This document shows, in pieces, positions 1-9,032 of a DNA stretch of 64,000 bases. The translations under genes and the position numbers were made by a program. The first letter of the stretch is position 1. Each line of letters starts with the position of its first letter. The notes beneath the pieces were generated by a model that did no database searches, was not told the origin of the DNA, and saw only the letters and a list, made by a program, of their open reading frames with translations. The DNA lies in NCBI GenBank assembly GCA_937966555.1, contig CALCLY010000036.1:1-64000 (forward strand), written 5' to 3'. The DNA is from CALCLY01 sp900552775 (GTDB taxonomy: Bacteria; Bacillota; Clostridia; UMGS1883; UMGS1540).

Positions 1-2
1 GC

Positions 3-80
3 GAAAATATGTTTTTGCCCAAGAATAATATAACAAGAGCAGAGGCGGCACAGCTCCTGTACAATGTATTGAACAAATAA
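3..80 (+). CDS. C-terminal end of an SLH-domain protein (partial)
   Basis: Only the last 25 codons lie in the window. They encode the typical close of an S-layer homology repeat (ITRAEAAQLLYNVLNK, then TAA). SLH repeats bind secondary cell-wall polymers and hold exported proteins at the surface. The next SLH gene starts 16 bases after the stop, with AGGAGG (81-86) just downstream of the stop, so the two are probably co-transcribed. The rest of the protein lies upstream of the window and cannot be described. Confidence 0.8.
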   Translation, partial: ENMFLPKNNITRAEAAQLLYNVLNK

Positions 81-96
81 AGGAGGTATAGAGCGG

Positions 97-2748
97 ATGA
101 AAAAAATATGCTCAATTGCGTTGGCGGTATTCATGATTTTGACATGTATGGTGTCTGTCGGAGCCGCCGATGTTTCAAAAGGCAATAGCGCTGCGGATTT
201 TCTCGTAATGCTCGGCATTGCGGACATTGAGGCAAACGCAGAGCCCATAACAAGAGCGGCTTTTACCGAAATGCTTGTAAAAGCTATGAACTATGTGCCG
301 GATACATATAAAAACGGTCTATTTACAGATGTAACGGCTTCTTCAAAATATGCTCCGGCTATCGGAAAAGCAGTTGAAATGGGTATAATAACCGGCAGCG
401 GAAGCGGAAAATTCAATCCCGATGCACAGATTACAGCTGAAGCGGCTTTAAAAATGACGGTTTCGGCACTGGGATATGAGAGTATGGCGATGGCATACGG
501 CGGATATCCGATAGGATACAGAGTTGTTGCAAATGAAATAGGTCTTCTTAAAGGATTCGGAAATCCCGAAAATCTCACGCAAAACGATGCGGCGGTTTTG
601 ATTTATAATTTTCTCACATCGGATATTTGCAAAGTTAAATCTATAGAAGGCGGCAATTTAACGCAGGAAAGAAATGAGGGCAAAACACCTTTAAGCGAAT
701 ATTTCGGTCTTACCAAAACTGACGGAATTATAAAAGCCGCCGGATTTGTTTCGATGATACCGGACGATGATTGCGATGAAGCCGTAATATCGGTTGGCGG
801 CAGAGATTTTAAAACGGACATAGAAAATGCCGGCAGATTTCTCGGTAAAAGCGCATCGGTTTGGTACGATGACAATACCAACACTGCGCGAGCAGTATTT
901 ATAAAAACGGTAAACAAGTGCGTTACGCTTAACGCCGAAGAAGTTTCGGGCAAAAACGGCAATGATATTGAAGTATATGACAAAAGCAGCGGAAAGCTTA
1001 CGCTTTATCCGCTCAGCAAATCTCTTACATTTGTTAAAAACGGGAGAAACAAAGTGCCTTCTGATGCCGATTTCAGAATTGCAAACGGCAGCTATACTTT
1101 AACAGACAATGACAGTGACGGAAAATACGATGTTGTTTACGCGCATGCGGCGGAATACATGGTTGTGTCATACGTAAATTCTTCGGACGGACTTGTTTAT
1201 GACAGCGGCAACAGCGGAAAGAAACTTGACGTAAGCGGAAAAGACGGAAACCATTCCGAAATCATCATTATAGGTAAAAATGGCGCGGCAGCCGCAGGTG
1301 TCGAAGATTTGACAAAGGACATGGTTTTGACGGTTTACGCAAGCGAAGACGGAAAATATGTTGAAGCTGTAGGTTCACGTGCGTCAGTAAGCGGCAAGGT
1401 GACCGAAACAGGTACGGACTTTGTTTTTGTTGACGGTACGGAGTATAAGACAAACAAGCGTTTTTCGGATATGAATTCACTTGTTCCGGGCAGCGAATAC
1501 ACGTTCCTTTTGGCGGATAACGGAAGTATTACATCTCTTGCTTCAAACAGCGAAAGCGGAATGAAATACGGGCTGTACCTTGACTATTACAAAAAGGCGG
1601 GCGGGATTTCTACTTCGGTTCAGATATCTCTTCTCGAGGCATCCGGCAAAGTGATTTATCCGGAGCTTGCCGACAAGGTTACATTTGACGGCGTTTATAT
1701 GAATAAAGACGATTTGAAAATTTCGGGAGCGCTTTTAAACGGAAATATCCCCTCGTATCAGGTTATACGCTATTCAACGGACGAAAAAGGCGCGGTAAAC
1801 AAAATAGACACCGCCGTAACGCTGACGGAGGAGCAGTACAAAAATTACGAGCCTCAGGATATGCCGATAGGCGACGATACGTTAAAGCGCATGATATCCC
1901 AGAAGAAGGCGTATTGGTATTCCACTTACAATATGTTTTCGCCGTTTGTGTCGATAAATGATTCAACGGTAATGTTCGCGGTTCCGACAGCTCTGATGTC
2001 GGGCGCGTCAAAGCGTATTGACGAGAAGGATTTTTCGGTGATTTCAAAGAGCGATTTAAAGGGCTACGGCTCCATGACAATAGACGCTTACGATACAAAC
2101 AAGCTTTTGCAGTCGGCGGCGGTTGTTATATACACCGACGATTTCGGAAAAAATGCAAGCGTTCAGGAACAAAGTGCACCGGCAATAGTGGAAAGCATAA
2201 GCTCGGGTGTAAATTCCGAGGGAGAAATAACAAAAATTCTTACATATTATCAGAGCGGAAGATTTTATAAAATGCCGATAGACACAGACCTTGTAAGAAA
2301 AACCTCCGCAGATGCGCTTCCTTCAAGCGGAGACGTAATCAGAATTGCGGCAGCCGGTAATGAAATCACGGCTTTTGCGACAGATATTAAATATAACGCT
2401 TCAAACGGCAGTCTGTCGTTTACAGGCGATACGCTCAGCGACGGGCAGGTTGACGACTCGTATTATCTTGGTAAATGCCATGCTCACAGCGGCTCGGCGA
2501 TGACATTAAAGCTCGGGAAGGCAGCAGGCTACAACAGCTCAAACAGCGACCCGATAATAAGCAAATATGCGGCGTTCACATTCTATGCGGGATATAAAAC
2601 CGCCGTATACGATACGAAAACCAATACAGTAAAGCCCGGAAAGCTTGATATGCTGGCAGACGCGATGTCCGTCGGAGACGACGCTGCGTCAAAGGTTGCG
2701 ATAAAGTGTTATTCGCACGGTATTCAGTATTTGTTTATTTATGAGTAA
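97..2748 (+). CDS. SLH-domain exported protein, N-terminal SLH (883 aa)
   Basis: An exported cell-wall-anchored protein. Residues 1-24 form a signal peptide (KK, hydrophobic core, SVGAA cleavage region). Three SLH repeats follow at about 33-66, 76-127 and 134-172; the second has the clear FTDV...GIITGSGSGKFNPDAQIT pattern. The remaining 700 residues are beta-rich, resemble no enzyme family I recognise and show no catalytic motif. The protein is a paralog in architecture and local sequence of the 869-residue protein at 20291-22900 (shared GYPxGYxV, DNxSD and similar motifs). AGGAGG at 81-86, ten bases before the ATG, fixes the start. The lyase gene begins 12 bases after the stop, which suggests one transcript. 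Cell-wall display is well supported; the role of the long C-terminal part is unknown. Confidence 0.85.
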   Translation: MKKICSIALAVFMILTCMVSVGAADVSKGNSAADFLVMLGIADIEANAEPITRAAFTEMLVKAMNYVPDTYKNGLFTDVTASSKYAPAIGKAVEMGIITGSGSGKFNPDAQITAEAALKMTVSALGYESMAMAYGGYPIGYRVVANEIGLLKGFGNPENLTQNDAAVLIYNFLTSDICKVKSIEGGNLTQERNEGKTPLSEYFGLTKTDGIIKAAGFVSMIPDDDCDEAVISVGGRDFKTDIENAGRFLGKSASVWYDDNTNTARAVFIKTVNKCVTLNAEEVSGKNGNDIEVYDKSSGKLTLYPLSKSLTFVKNGRNKVPSDADFRIANGSYTLTDNDSDGKYDVVYAHAAEYMVVSYVNSSDGLVYDSGNSGKKLDVSGKDGNHSEIIIIGKNGAAAAGVEDLTKDMVLTVYASEDGKYVEAVGSRASVSGKVTETGTDFVFVDGTEYKTNKRFSDMNSLVPGSEYTFLLADNGSITSLASNSESGMKYGLYLDYYKKAGGISTSVQISLLEASGKVIYPELADKVTFDGVYMNKDDLKISGALLNGNIPSYQVIRYSTDEKGAVNKIDTAVTLTEEQYKNYEPQDMPIGDDTLKRMISQKKAYWYSTYNMFSPFVSINDSTVMFAVPTALMSGASKRIDEKDFSVISKSDLKGYGSMTIDAYDTNKLLQSAAVVIYTDDFGKNASVQEQSAPAIVESISSGVNSEGEITKILTYYQSGRFYKMPIDTDLVRKTSADALPSSGDVIRIAAAGNEITAFATDIKYNASNGSLSFTGDTLSDGQVDDSYYLGKCHAHSGSAMTLKLGKAAGYNSSNSDPIISKYAAFTFYAGYKTAVYDTKTNTVKPGKLDMLADAMSVGDDAASKVAIKCYSHGIQYLFIYE

Positions 2749-2760
2749 GGAGGTGCGCTG

Positions 2761-5700
2761 ATGTTTAAAAAATACATATCACTTTTGCTGTCGGCTTTGA
2801 TTATGTTTTCCGCTTTGCCGGCGATTGCCGCTCAAGGTGGTGAAACGCTTTTCTTTGAAGGCTTTTCGGCATACGGCGAGAATCAGACGGATATAAAGAC
2901 GCTTGAGGTAAGAACGGGAATTGACAGCAGGGTTATAAAAGACAGGAAGGACAAGGTGTTTTTTTCCCGTGCATTCGGTGAAAATGCGGATTTCAGAGTG
3001 AGCATACCCTCAAGCAGTGCGGAAAAAACCGTTATGAGCGCAAGGCTTAAGATGACGGGCGCCCTGACAAGCGGCAAGCTTTTTGCGGCGGAAAGCGGAA
3101 ACGCAAAAGCTACGTTTATTTCGATTTTCGAAGACGGCACACTGCGTCTTTATGACGGTAAGATAATAGGCGGAATGCCCAAAAACGAATACAGGACAAT
3201 TTCCGTGGAGACAAACTGGAAAAAGAAGGTTTTCAGCGTTTACATAGACGATAAATGCAAGGCGCGTGATTGGCCGCTGCCGAATACGGATATGAAAAAA
3301 CAGCCTGAAAAACTTGAATTTCAGCTCGATTACAACGATTCGGAGGAAAGCGACATTTATGTGGACTATCTGTGGGTTTACGAGGGAGACGAGCTCCCCG
3401 GCAAAAAAGCAATGCCGAGCGAGAAAACCTCGGATGAGATTTTTGAATTTACTCCCACCGAAAGCTCCGAGGTTACAGTCAATGTAATAGAGGACGTTGA
3501 ATTTAACGGCGGAAGCGCGGCGGGCGTTTCGATAACGTATTTTGGCGGCGTTATGACGGCAAAGATTGACGAGGATGACAAAACCGGGTATATGTATATG
3601 TTCTCGGACGAAAAAACAGGCTCAAAATCGTTTTTCGATGTTGTCAACAATTCGCTTGCGAACGCGGGCAGATATGTTGTCGATGTGCGCCTGAAAGTAA
3701 ACGAGCTTACAGATGGCTCAAAAATACAGCTGCTTGACGCGAAAAACCCCGACGCTAAATGGAGATTCGGCTATGAGATTCTGCCGTCGGGAGATTTTAA
3801 TCTGCGTGATGTCAAAAAGCTCGGAAGCATAAAATTCGGCGTATGGAACAGGATTTCGGTGGTTTATAATATTTATTCCGCCTCGGCTGACGTTTATTTA
3901 AACGGAGAGCTTCTCGCAAGTCACAGCGTGCCGGGAGACTTTTTCCCGACAGTCATGAGAATCGACGCCATCAGCGACGAGGGAGCAACGCTTGAAGCGA
4001 TGGTTGACTATATCAGAATTTATACGGGAAAAACCTTGCAGGGCGATGAAATGTTTATAAAGGGAGAGGAGCCCGGAACGGAAGGCGGAAAAGCGGTTTC
4101 CGTTATGGACCCTGCCGACAAGCTTGCGGACGCGCTTAAAAACAAGGTTGTTTTCATGACAAACAACAATACAATGTATATAGACGGCAAAAAGCAGTCC
4201 TATGCAAACGACAGCTTCAAGCCGTATATAATAAACGGCACGCTGATGATGCCGAGAAATATGTTTTCGCTTTTCAGCTTTGAAGAGGTTAAGTTTGACG
4301 AGGCAAGCGGCAGCATAGAAATAGGCGACAGAGCAAAGCTTAAAACAGGAGAGGCAAGCTACACACTCGGCGGCGTACAGAAAACGCTCAATGCCGCACC
4401 TGTCTTTGAAAACGGAATTTTGTATTTTCCGCTCAGAGGTGTTGCAGAGCAGATTCTCGGCAAAAAGGTTGATTGGGACAACAGAGGCTTTGTCGTGATT
4501 TCCGACACGGGAATCGAAACGAGAAAAGATTATCTTTATCTTAATAACGTAAAGCAGTGGTCTCCTATCGACCTGATATACAGATATATGCAGTTTGACA
4601 ATCCGAGCGGAGCGGAAATGGTTAAAGCGGTCAAGGAGCATTTCCCGAACAAGTCTCACCCGAGAGTTTATTTCACCAACGAGGATGTTGACTACATATT
4701 GGATAAGGTTGACGGAAGCAATGAGTGGAAACGTGCCTATACCTCTCTTATTGCAAGCGCCGACAACTATTTGGGCAGAAACTTTGATTCGTGGTATACC
4801 GCAGCCGATGCAAACAAGCAGACCGCGGCGACAAGCTATTTCCAGCCGTCTGTATTGGCGCTGGCAACGGCATATCTTTTAACGGGCGATGACAAATATG
4901 CTGCAAAGGGCGTTGAAATCATGAAGGGATTTGCCTCATGGGGCTCATTGGGCTATCAGACCTCAAACCTCACAACGGGGCATTGGGCAATGGCAATGGG
5001 AGTGGGCTTTGACAGCTTCTATAACTACATGATGTCCTCGGAGCAGGGCAAAGCCGACCTGAAATATATAAAAGAATCGATTCTGCGCATGGCATATGCC
5101 GATCACAAGCAGGCATATGCCGGCAACGGCGGTCCGAGATGGATAACGCTTCATGATAACTTTACGGGCGTTATAGGCGGCGGAATGATGGCGCTTATAC
5201 TTGCTGTGTGCGACGAAGAGGATATGCAGGCCGATTCCGAATATCTTGCGGAAAACATTTTAAAATCCCTTTATACCTCCGCGGAGCTTTATTTCCCGAC
5301 GGGCGGATACTTTGAGGGCGTTCCGTATTCGGATTATATGCTCGGCAACCTGCTCATAGCGCTTGAAGGGATGTTTAAATGCTGCGGAACGGATTACGGA
5401 ATAGGCAGCGCGCCGGGCTTTACAAAGGCAGGAAACTTCTTTACCTATATGCAGACGTCAAAGGGCTGCTTTAACTTCCATGACGCTGCCAAGACTTATA
5501 AGGCAAATCCTGTCCGTGAGTTTTTGGGTTACAGATATAACGACCCCGTGCAGGCACAGATGGGCAGACGTCACCGTCAGCTTGCGCAGCAGGGCTATGA
5601 TTTGAGAACGCTGTATTTTTACGATAAGGGCATAACGGACAGAGGACTTGAAAATGTGGATTTGTCGGCACAGCCCCTCGATGTATATTATGAAGGCGCC

Positions 5701-7194
5701 GAGGCGGGAAGCTTCAGAGATTCCTTCGATGTGACAAATCCTGTGTTTGTCGGCTTTCATGCAGGCTGGACGAATATTCCGCATGATCATCTTGACCTCG
5801 GAGAATTTGTATTTGAGGCAAACGGAGTAATCTGGGCGGAGGATCTGGGAAGCGACAATTACTCGCTGCCGAGTTACTTCCAGCGCGACGGCTACAAAAT
5901 ATACAGAAAGCGCACGGAGGGTGAGAACTGTGTTGTTTTGAATCCGCAGAAGGATGTGGACTCATATTACGGACAGAAGCTCGGCGTATTCGCAACGCTT
6001 ATCGATTTTGAAGGGAATAAAGCGAGAGGGGCAAAGGCGGCGTTTGACCTTACCCCCGCATATGAAAGAGACGCGGAAAAATATGTAAGAGGCTATTATT
6101 TCGGAGACGACAGAAATACTCTTACCGTTCAGGACGAAATTGCGCTTAAAGGAGATACGGAGCTTTACTGGTTCATGAACACCTCCGCCGACATTAAAAT
6201 AATTGACAATACTAAGGCTGTTTTGACAAAGGACGATCAGAGCCTGACTGTCGATGTGTATTGCAGCGAAGCGGGATATGAGCTTTGTGAAATGCCGTGC
6301 GCACCGCTTAAGACATCGCCCACGGTTGCGGGACAGAATGAAAACAAGGGCTTCAGAAAGCTTGCGATACATTACCCCAACGTGAGCGGAAACATAACGA
6401 TTTCCGTAAAGCTTTCACCCGACGGCGACTATATTTACTCACCCGTTGAGCACAAGGCGATTTCCGAATGGACGATTCCCGAGGGAGAAGCCAAAAAATC
6501 CCCGGTATTTTCCGGAGTGTACGCGGACGGAGAGCTTTTGAGCGATTTCCTCCCCGGCGCAAGAAATTATACCATAGAGCTGCCTTACGGAACAAACAAG
6601 ATACCGCAGATAACTGCCGCTTCAAACGACGGCGAAATTACGGTCAAGCAGGCTGAAAATCTCGGAGATACTGCCGTAATAACCCTGAAGGCGGAGGGCT
6701 TCCGCGACATTATTTGCAAGGTTGCGTTTAACGTATCGACAGACCGTCCGATTAATGTAACGGATGAGCTCAGTACCGCTCAGCCGTATGCGGGAAAACC
6801 GGAAAATCTTATTCGTCCCATAATGGCAAGCGGACTTACAGTGCCGGAGCTTTCAAACGGCCCCGACAAAGCCATTGACGACGATTTGACAACAAGGTAT
6901 GCCCAGGAGGGTGACAACGCATGGTTTGAGTTTGATCTCGGCGAGGCTGCGGATATAAAGGGCGTAGCAATTGCGTATTATAACGGCGGCAGCAGAAGAT
7001 TTAAATATGACCTTCTCTATTCGGAGGACGGCGAAAACTTCAAACGTGTATTCAGCGGTATGTCAACGGGCGAAACAAATGATTACGAAACGCTTGAAAT
7101 TCCGGGCAAAGTTCGTTATATAAGATATGTCGGTAAAGGAAACAGTGACGGAAACGCGTGGAATTCAATTACGGAATTCAGAGCTTTTAAGTAA
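2761..7194 (+). CDS. Secreted heparinase II/III-type lyase-like protein with stalk and F5/8C domains (1477 aa)
   Basis: Likely an exported polysaccharide lyase. In order: signal peptide 1-24; two LamG/concanavalin-like beta-sandwich regions (about 25-220 and 240-430); a stalk domain resembling the copper amine oxidase N-terminal fold at about 468-583 (PLRGVAEQILG signature); the heparinase II/III alpha-toroid starting at HPRVYF near residue 632; the C-terminal heparinase beta-sheet domain with H1008-D-H1010-L-D1012-L-G, the motif that carries catalytic and metal-binding residues in this superfamily; a cadherin-like Ig domain near 1245-1330; and an F5/8 type C (discoidin) domain at about 1350-1477. 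Lyases of this superfamily cleave uronic-acid glycans by beta-elimination, but the family spans several substrates and none can be named here. GGAGG sits 7 bases before the ATG. It is closest in this window to the 1365-residue paralog at 9033. Confidence 0.85.
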   Translation: MFKKYISLLLSALIMFSALPAIAAQGGETLFFEGFSAYGENQTDIKTLEVRTGIDSRVIKDRKDKVFFSRAFGENADFRVSIPSSSAEKTVMSARLKMTGALTSGKLFAAESGNAKATFISIFEDGTLRLYDGKIIGGMPKNEYRTISVETNWKKKVFSVYIDDKCKARDWPLPNTDMKKQPEKLEFQLDYNDSEESDIYVDYLWVYEGDELPGKKAMPSEKTSDEIFEFTPTESSEVTVNVIEDVEFNGGSAAGVSITYFGGVMTAKIDEDDKTGYMYMFSDEKTGSKSFFDVVNNSLANAGRYVVDVRLKVNELTDGSKIQLLDAKNPDAKWRFGYEILPSGDFNLRDVKKLGSIKFGVWNRISVVYNIYSASADVYLNGELLASHSVPGDFFPTVMRIDAISDEGATLEAMVDYIRIYTGKTLQGDEMFIKGEEPGTEGGKAVSVMDPADKLADALKNKVVFMTNNNTMYIDGKKQSYANDSFKPYIINGTLMMPRNMFSLFSFEEVKFDEASGSIEIGDRAKLKTGEASYTLGGVQKTLNAAPVFENGILYFPLRGVAEQILGKKVDWDNRGFVVISDTGIETRKDYLYLNNVKQWSPIDLIYRYMQFDNPSGAEMVKAVKEHFPNKSHPRVYFTNEDVDYILDKVDGSNEWKRAYTSLIASADNYLGRNFDSWYTAADANKQTAATSYFQPSVLALATAYLLTGDDKYAAKGVEIMKGFASWGSLGYQTSNLTTGHWAMAMGVGFDSFYNYMMSSEQGKADLKYIKESILRMAYADHKQAYAGNGGPRWITLHDNFTGVIGGGMMALILAVCDEEDMQADSEYLAENILKSLYTSAELYFPTGGYFEGVPYSDYMLGNLLIALEGMFKCCGTDYGIGSAPGFTKAGNFFTYMQTSKGCFNFHDAAKTYKANPVREFLGYRYNDPVQAQMGRRHRQLAQQGYDLRTLYFYDKGITDRGLENVDLSAQPLDVYYEGAEAGSFRDSFDVTNPVFVGFHAGWTNIPHDHLDLGEFVFEANGVIWAEDLGSDNYSLPSYFQRDGYKIYRKRTEGENCVVLNPQKDVDSYYGQKLGVFATLIDFEGNKARGAKAAFDLTPAYERDAEKYVRGYYFGDDRNTLTVQDEIALKGDTELYWFMNTSADIKIIDNTKAVLTKDDQSLTVDVYCSEAGYELCEMPCAPLKTSPTVAGQNENKGFRKLAIHYPNVSGNITISVKLSPDGDYIYSPVEHKAISEWTIPEGEAKKSPVFSGVYADGELLSDFLPGARNYTIELPYGTNKIPQITAASNDGEITVKQAENLGDTAVITLKAEGFRDIICKVAFNVSTDRPINVTDELSTAQPYAGKPENLIRPIMASGLTVPELSNGPDKAIDDDLTTRYAQEGDNAWFEFDLGEAADIKGVAIAYYNGGSRRFKYDLLYSEDGENFKRVFSGMSTGETNDYETLEIPGKVRYIRYVGKGNSDGNAWNSITEFRAFK

Positions 7195-7208
7195 TATATC
7201 AAGCTGCA

Positions 7209-7233
7209 CCGACCGCCTTTTCCGGGCGGTCGG
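7209..7233 (+). other. GC-rich hairpin directly upstream of a ribosome binding site
   Basis: A perfect 9-bp stem (CCGACCGCC / GGCGGTCGG) with a 7-base loop lies between the lyase gene and the next gene. No T-run follows, so it is a poor rho-independent terminator. The Shine-Dalgarno sequence (AGAAAGG, 7234-7240) begins immediately after the stem. It could stabilise the 3' end of the upstream mRNA or modulate translation of the downstream gene; this is inference. Confidence 0.5.
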
Positions 7234-7249
7234 AGAAAGGATTAAAATT

Positions 7250-8899
7250 ATGAAGGCAAAAAAACTGATTTCGGCGCTTGCTGCTCTTGGAATTGTCATG
7301 AGTATGGTTGTTGCTCCGGTGCAGGCAAATTCGCTGTCGATAAAATATCCGCTTGACGGTGATGAAATAACCGAGCTTAAGTCGATAAGCATTGAAGCGG
7401 AAGAGGGAGAAAAGGTTATAGTAACGCTTGACGGAAAAAACATTGCTTCCTTTGTTTCAAACGGCAGCGATGAGCTTCCTTTGGAAAACGAGCTTTTTAT
7501 CGGCGAGCATGAGCTTACCGTTACCCAGCTCGGAGATCATTCGGATTCCGCAACGTCGGTTTTTAAGGTTTGCAAGGAAATAAATACAGAGCTTTATAAC
7601 GACACCATGGATGGGGGAGCTTCAAAAGCGCTCAAGCCCATCACAGAAGGAGTGTCAATGGTTATCGGAAAAAATGCCGAAGGACAAAACGTTTCCGTTA
7701 TGCATAAATCTTTTCCGGGAAAAGGCGATGACGAAAACACAAACGGCGCCGTCGGCTTTTACGTAAATGAAGATGTTACGGAGCCCGCAAATGCAAAATA
7801 CGATATAGTCAATGCATTTTATCTTTTAAACGATATCAAGAGCAAGCCGTGGATTGCAACCTACGAAATCGAATATGATCTTAAAATGTTTGAAAAGGGC
7901 TATTTTGAGCTTGAAACAAAAAATGCGGACAGCAAATGGGGCTGGATAGGAACGGGTAAATTTCTGCAAGGCGACGGAACGGTAAAGGGAACGGGCTATT
8001 CTTATCCCGTGGGCGAATGGATGCATATAAGACATGTTGTCGATACGGAAAAGGGCGTTGAAAGCCTGTATATTGACGACAATTTGCTTATGGACAAGAG
8101 GCCCGCGGCAAATCTGAAAAATTTGGTACAGCTTAAATTTCAGTTCGGAACCGATTCAAGACTCTGCATAAAAAAAGGCTACGGCGCTGCAATTGATAAT
8201 CTGCACATAGTAAATTATCAGAGCACAAGAGGAATTTCATCCGTAAGCTTTGATGACGGAAGCGGCAAATACAATGAAGCCGCGGGAAATATTATAGATA
8301 AAGCTTCAAACAAGCTTATGTTTACAATACCCATGCCGCTTGAAAAGAACATAACCGATGAAGAAGCAAAGTCTAAGATAAAGATTTTTGCTGACGGAAA
8401 GGAACTTGAAATTTCCAAGGCTAGTGTTGATGAGAACGGAAACATTTTTGCGGAACTTGCGGAAAATCTGCCCAATATAGCAGATGTCAGAGCGGAATTT
8501 ACGTGCAGCAGTGCCGATGGCTCCGATGTTGTGATGGGAAAACGTTTTAAATCGAGAAACGTAACATTCGGCATCACCGATACGGAATTTTGGTGCGACG
8601 GAGCTATTTGCAGAACTTCCGAGCAGATGCAGCCGGGCAGTGATGTTGCAGCGCTTTTCACACTTAAAAACGAAACCGATGAGGATAAAAGCGCAGTACT
8701 TATTCTTGCAGTATACAGCGGAAACAGACTGGCTTCCATGATAACAAAAACGGTAAATGTTTCGGCTATGAAATCATCTTACAGTGATTCTCTTAGGGTA
8801 ACTCTGCCTGATAAAGGCGAAAAGTTCAGTGCGGAATGTTATCTTTTTGACAGCTATAAGACTCGTTTGCCTATTTCTAAAGTATGGAGCGTTAAATAG
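7250..8899 (+). CDS. Exported Ig/LamG-like protein with shared C-terminal module (549 aa)
   Basis: A secreted, probably carbohydrate-binding accessory protein with no catalytic motif that I recognise. Signal peptide 1-25 (MKAKKLISALAALG...VQA); an Ig-like domain at about 26-110; a LamG/concanavalin-like beta-sandwich at about 115-330; a linker with Ig-like character at 340-460; and the C-terminal module shared with several neighbours (about 470-549; ILAVYSGNRLASM, later a LFDS segment in place of FLWDS). The frame is open further upstream to 7127, but that part overlaps the lyase gene. The ATG at 7250 has AGAAAGG 9 bases upstream and starts a proper signal peptide. A terminator-like palindrome follows the stop. 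It probably binds the polysaccharide attacked by the adjoining lyases. Confidence 0.75.
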   Translation: MKAKKLISALAALGIVMSMVVAPVQANSLSIKYPLDGDEITELKSISIEAEEGEKVIVTLDGKNIASFVSNGSDELPLENELFIGEHELTVTQLGDHSDSATSVFKVCKEINTELYNDTMDGGASKALKPITEGVSMVIGKNAEGQNVSVMHKSFPGKGDDENTNGAVGFYVNEDVTEPANAKYDIVNAFYLLNDIKSKPWIATYEIEYDLKMFEKGYFELETKNADSKWGWIGTGKFLQGDGTVKGTGYSYPVGEWMHIRHVVDTEKGVESLYIDDNLLMDKRPAANLKNLVQLKFQFGTDSRLCIKKGYGAAIDNLHIVNYQSTRGISSVSFDDGSGKYNEAAGNIIDKASNKLMFTIPMPLEKNITDEEAKSKIKIFADGKELEISKASVDENGNIFAELAENLPNIADVRAEFTCSSADGSDVVMGKRFKSRNVTFGITDTEFWCDGAICRTSEQMQPGSDVAALFTLKNETDEDKSAVLILAVYSGNRLASMITKTVNVSAMKSSYSDSLRVTLPDKGEKFSAECYLFDSYKTRLPISKVWSVK

Positions 8900-8907
8900 T
8901 TATTGTT

Positions 8908-8945
8908 CAAACGGGCTGTTTAAAACTTTTTGAACGGCCCGTTTG
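8908..8945. terminator. Terminator-like palindrome
   Basis: A 9-bp perfect stem (CAAACGGGC / GCCCGTTTG) encloses a further A/T-rich self-complementary core. It follows the stop of the 549-residue protein by nine bases. The GGGCTGTTTAAAA core resembles the palindromes at 13139 and 48425, which form one end of a dispersed repeat. Confidence 0.6.
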
Positions 8946-9032
8946 GATCTGTTTTATAAAAAATATAAGATACAAAAGAATTTGTGTTTTATACTTTTTA
9001 TAAAACAAGATAAATGCGAAAGGATAATTTAT

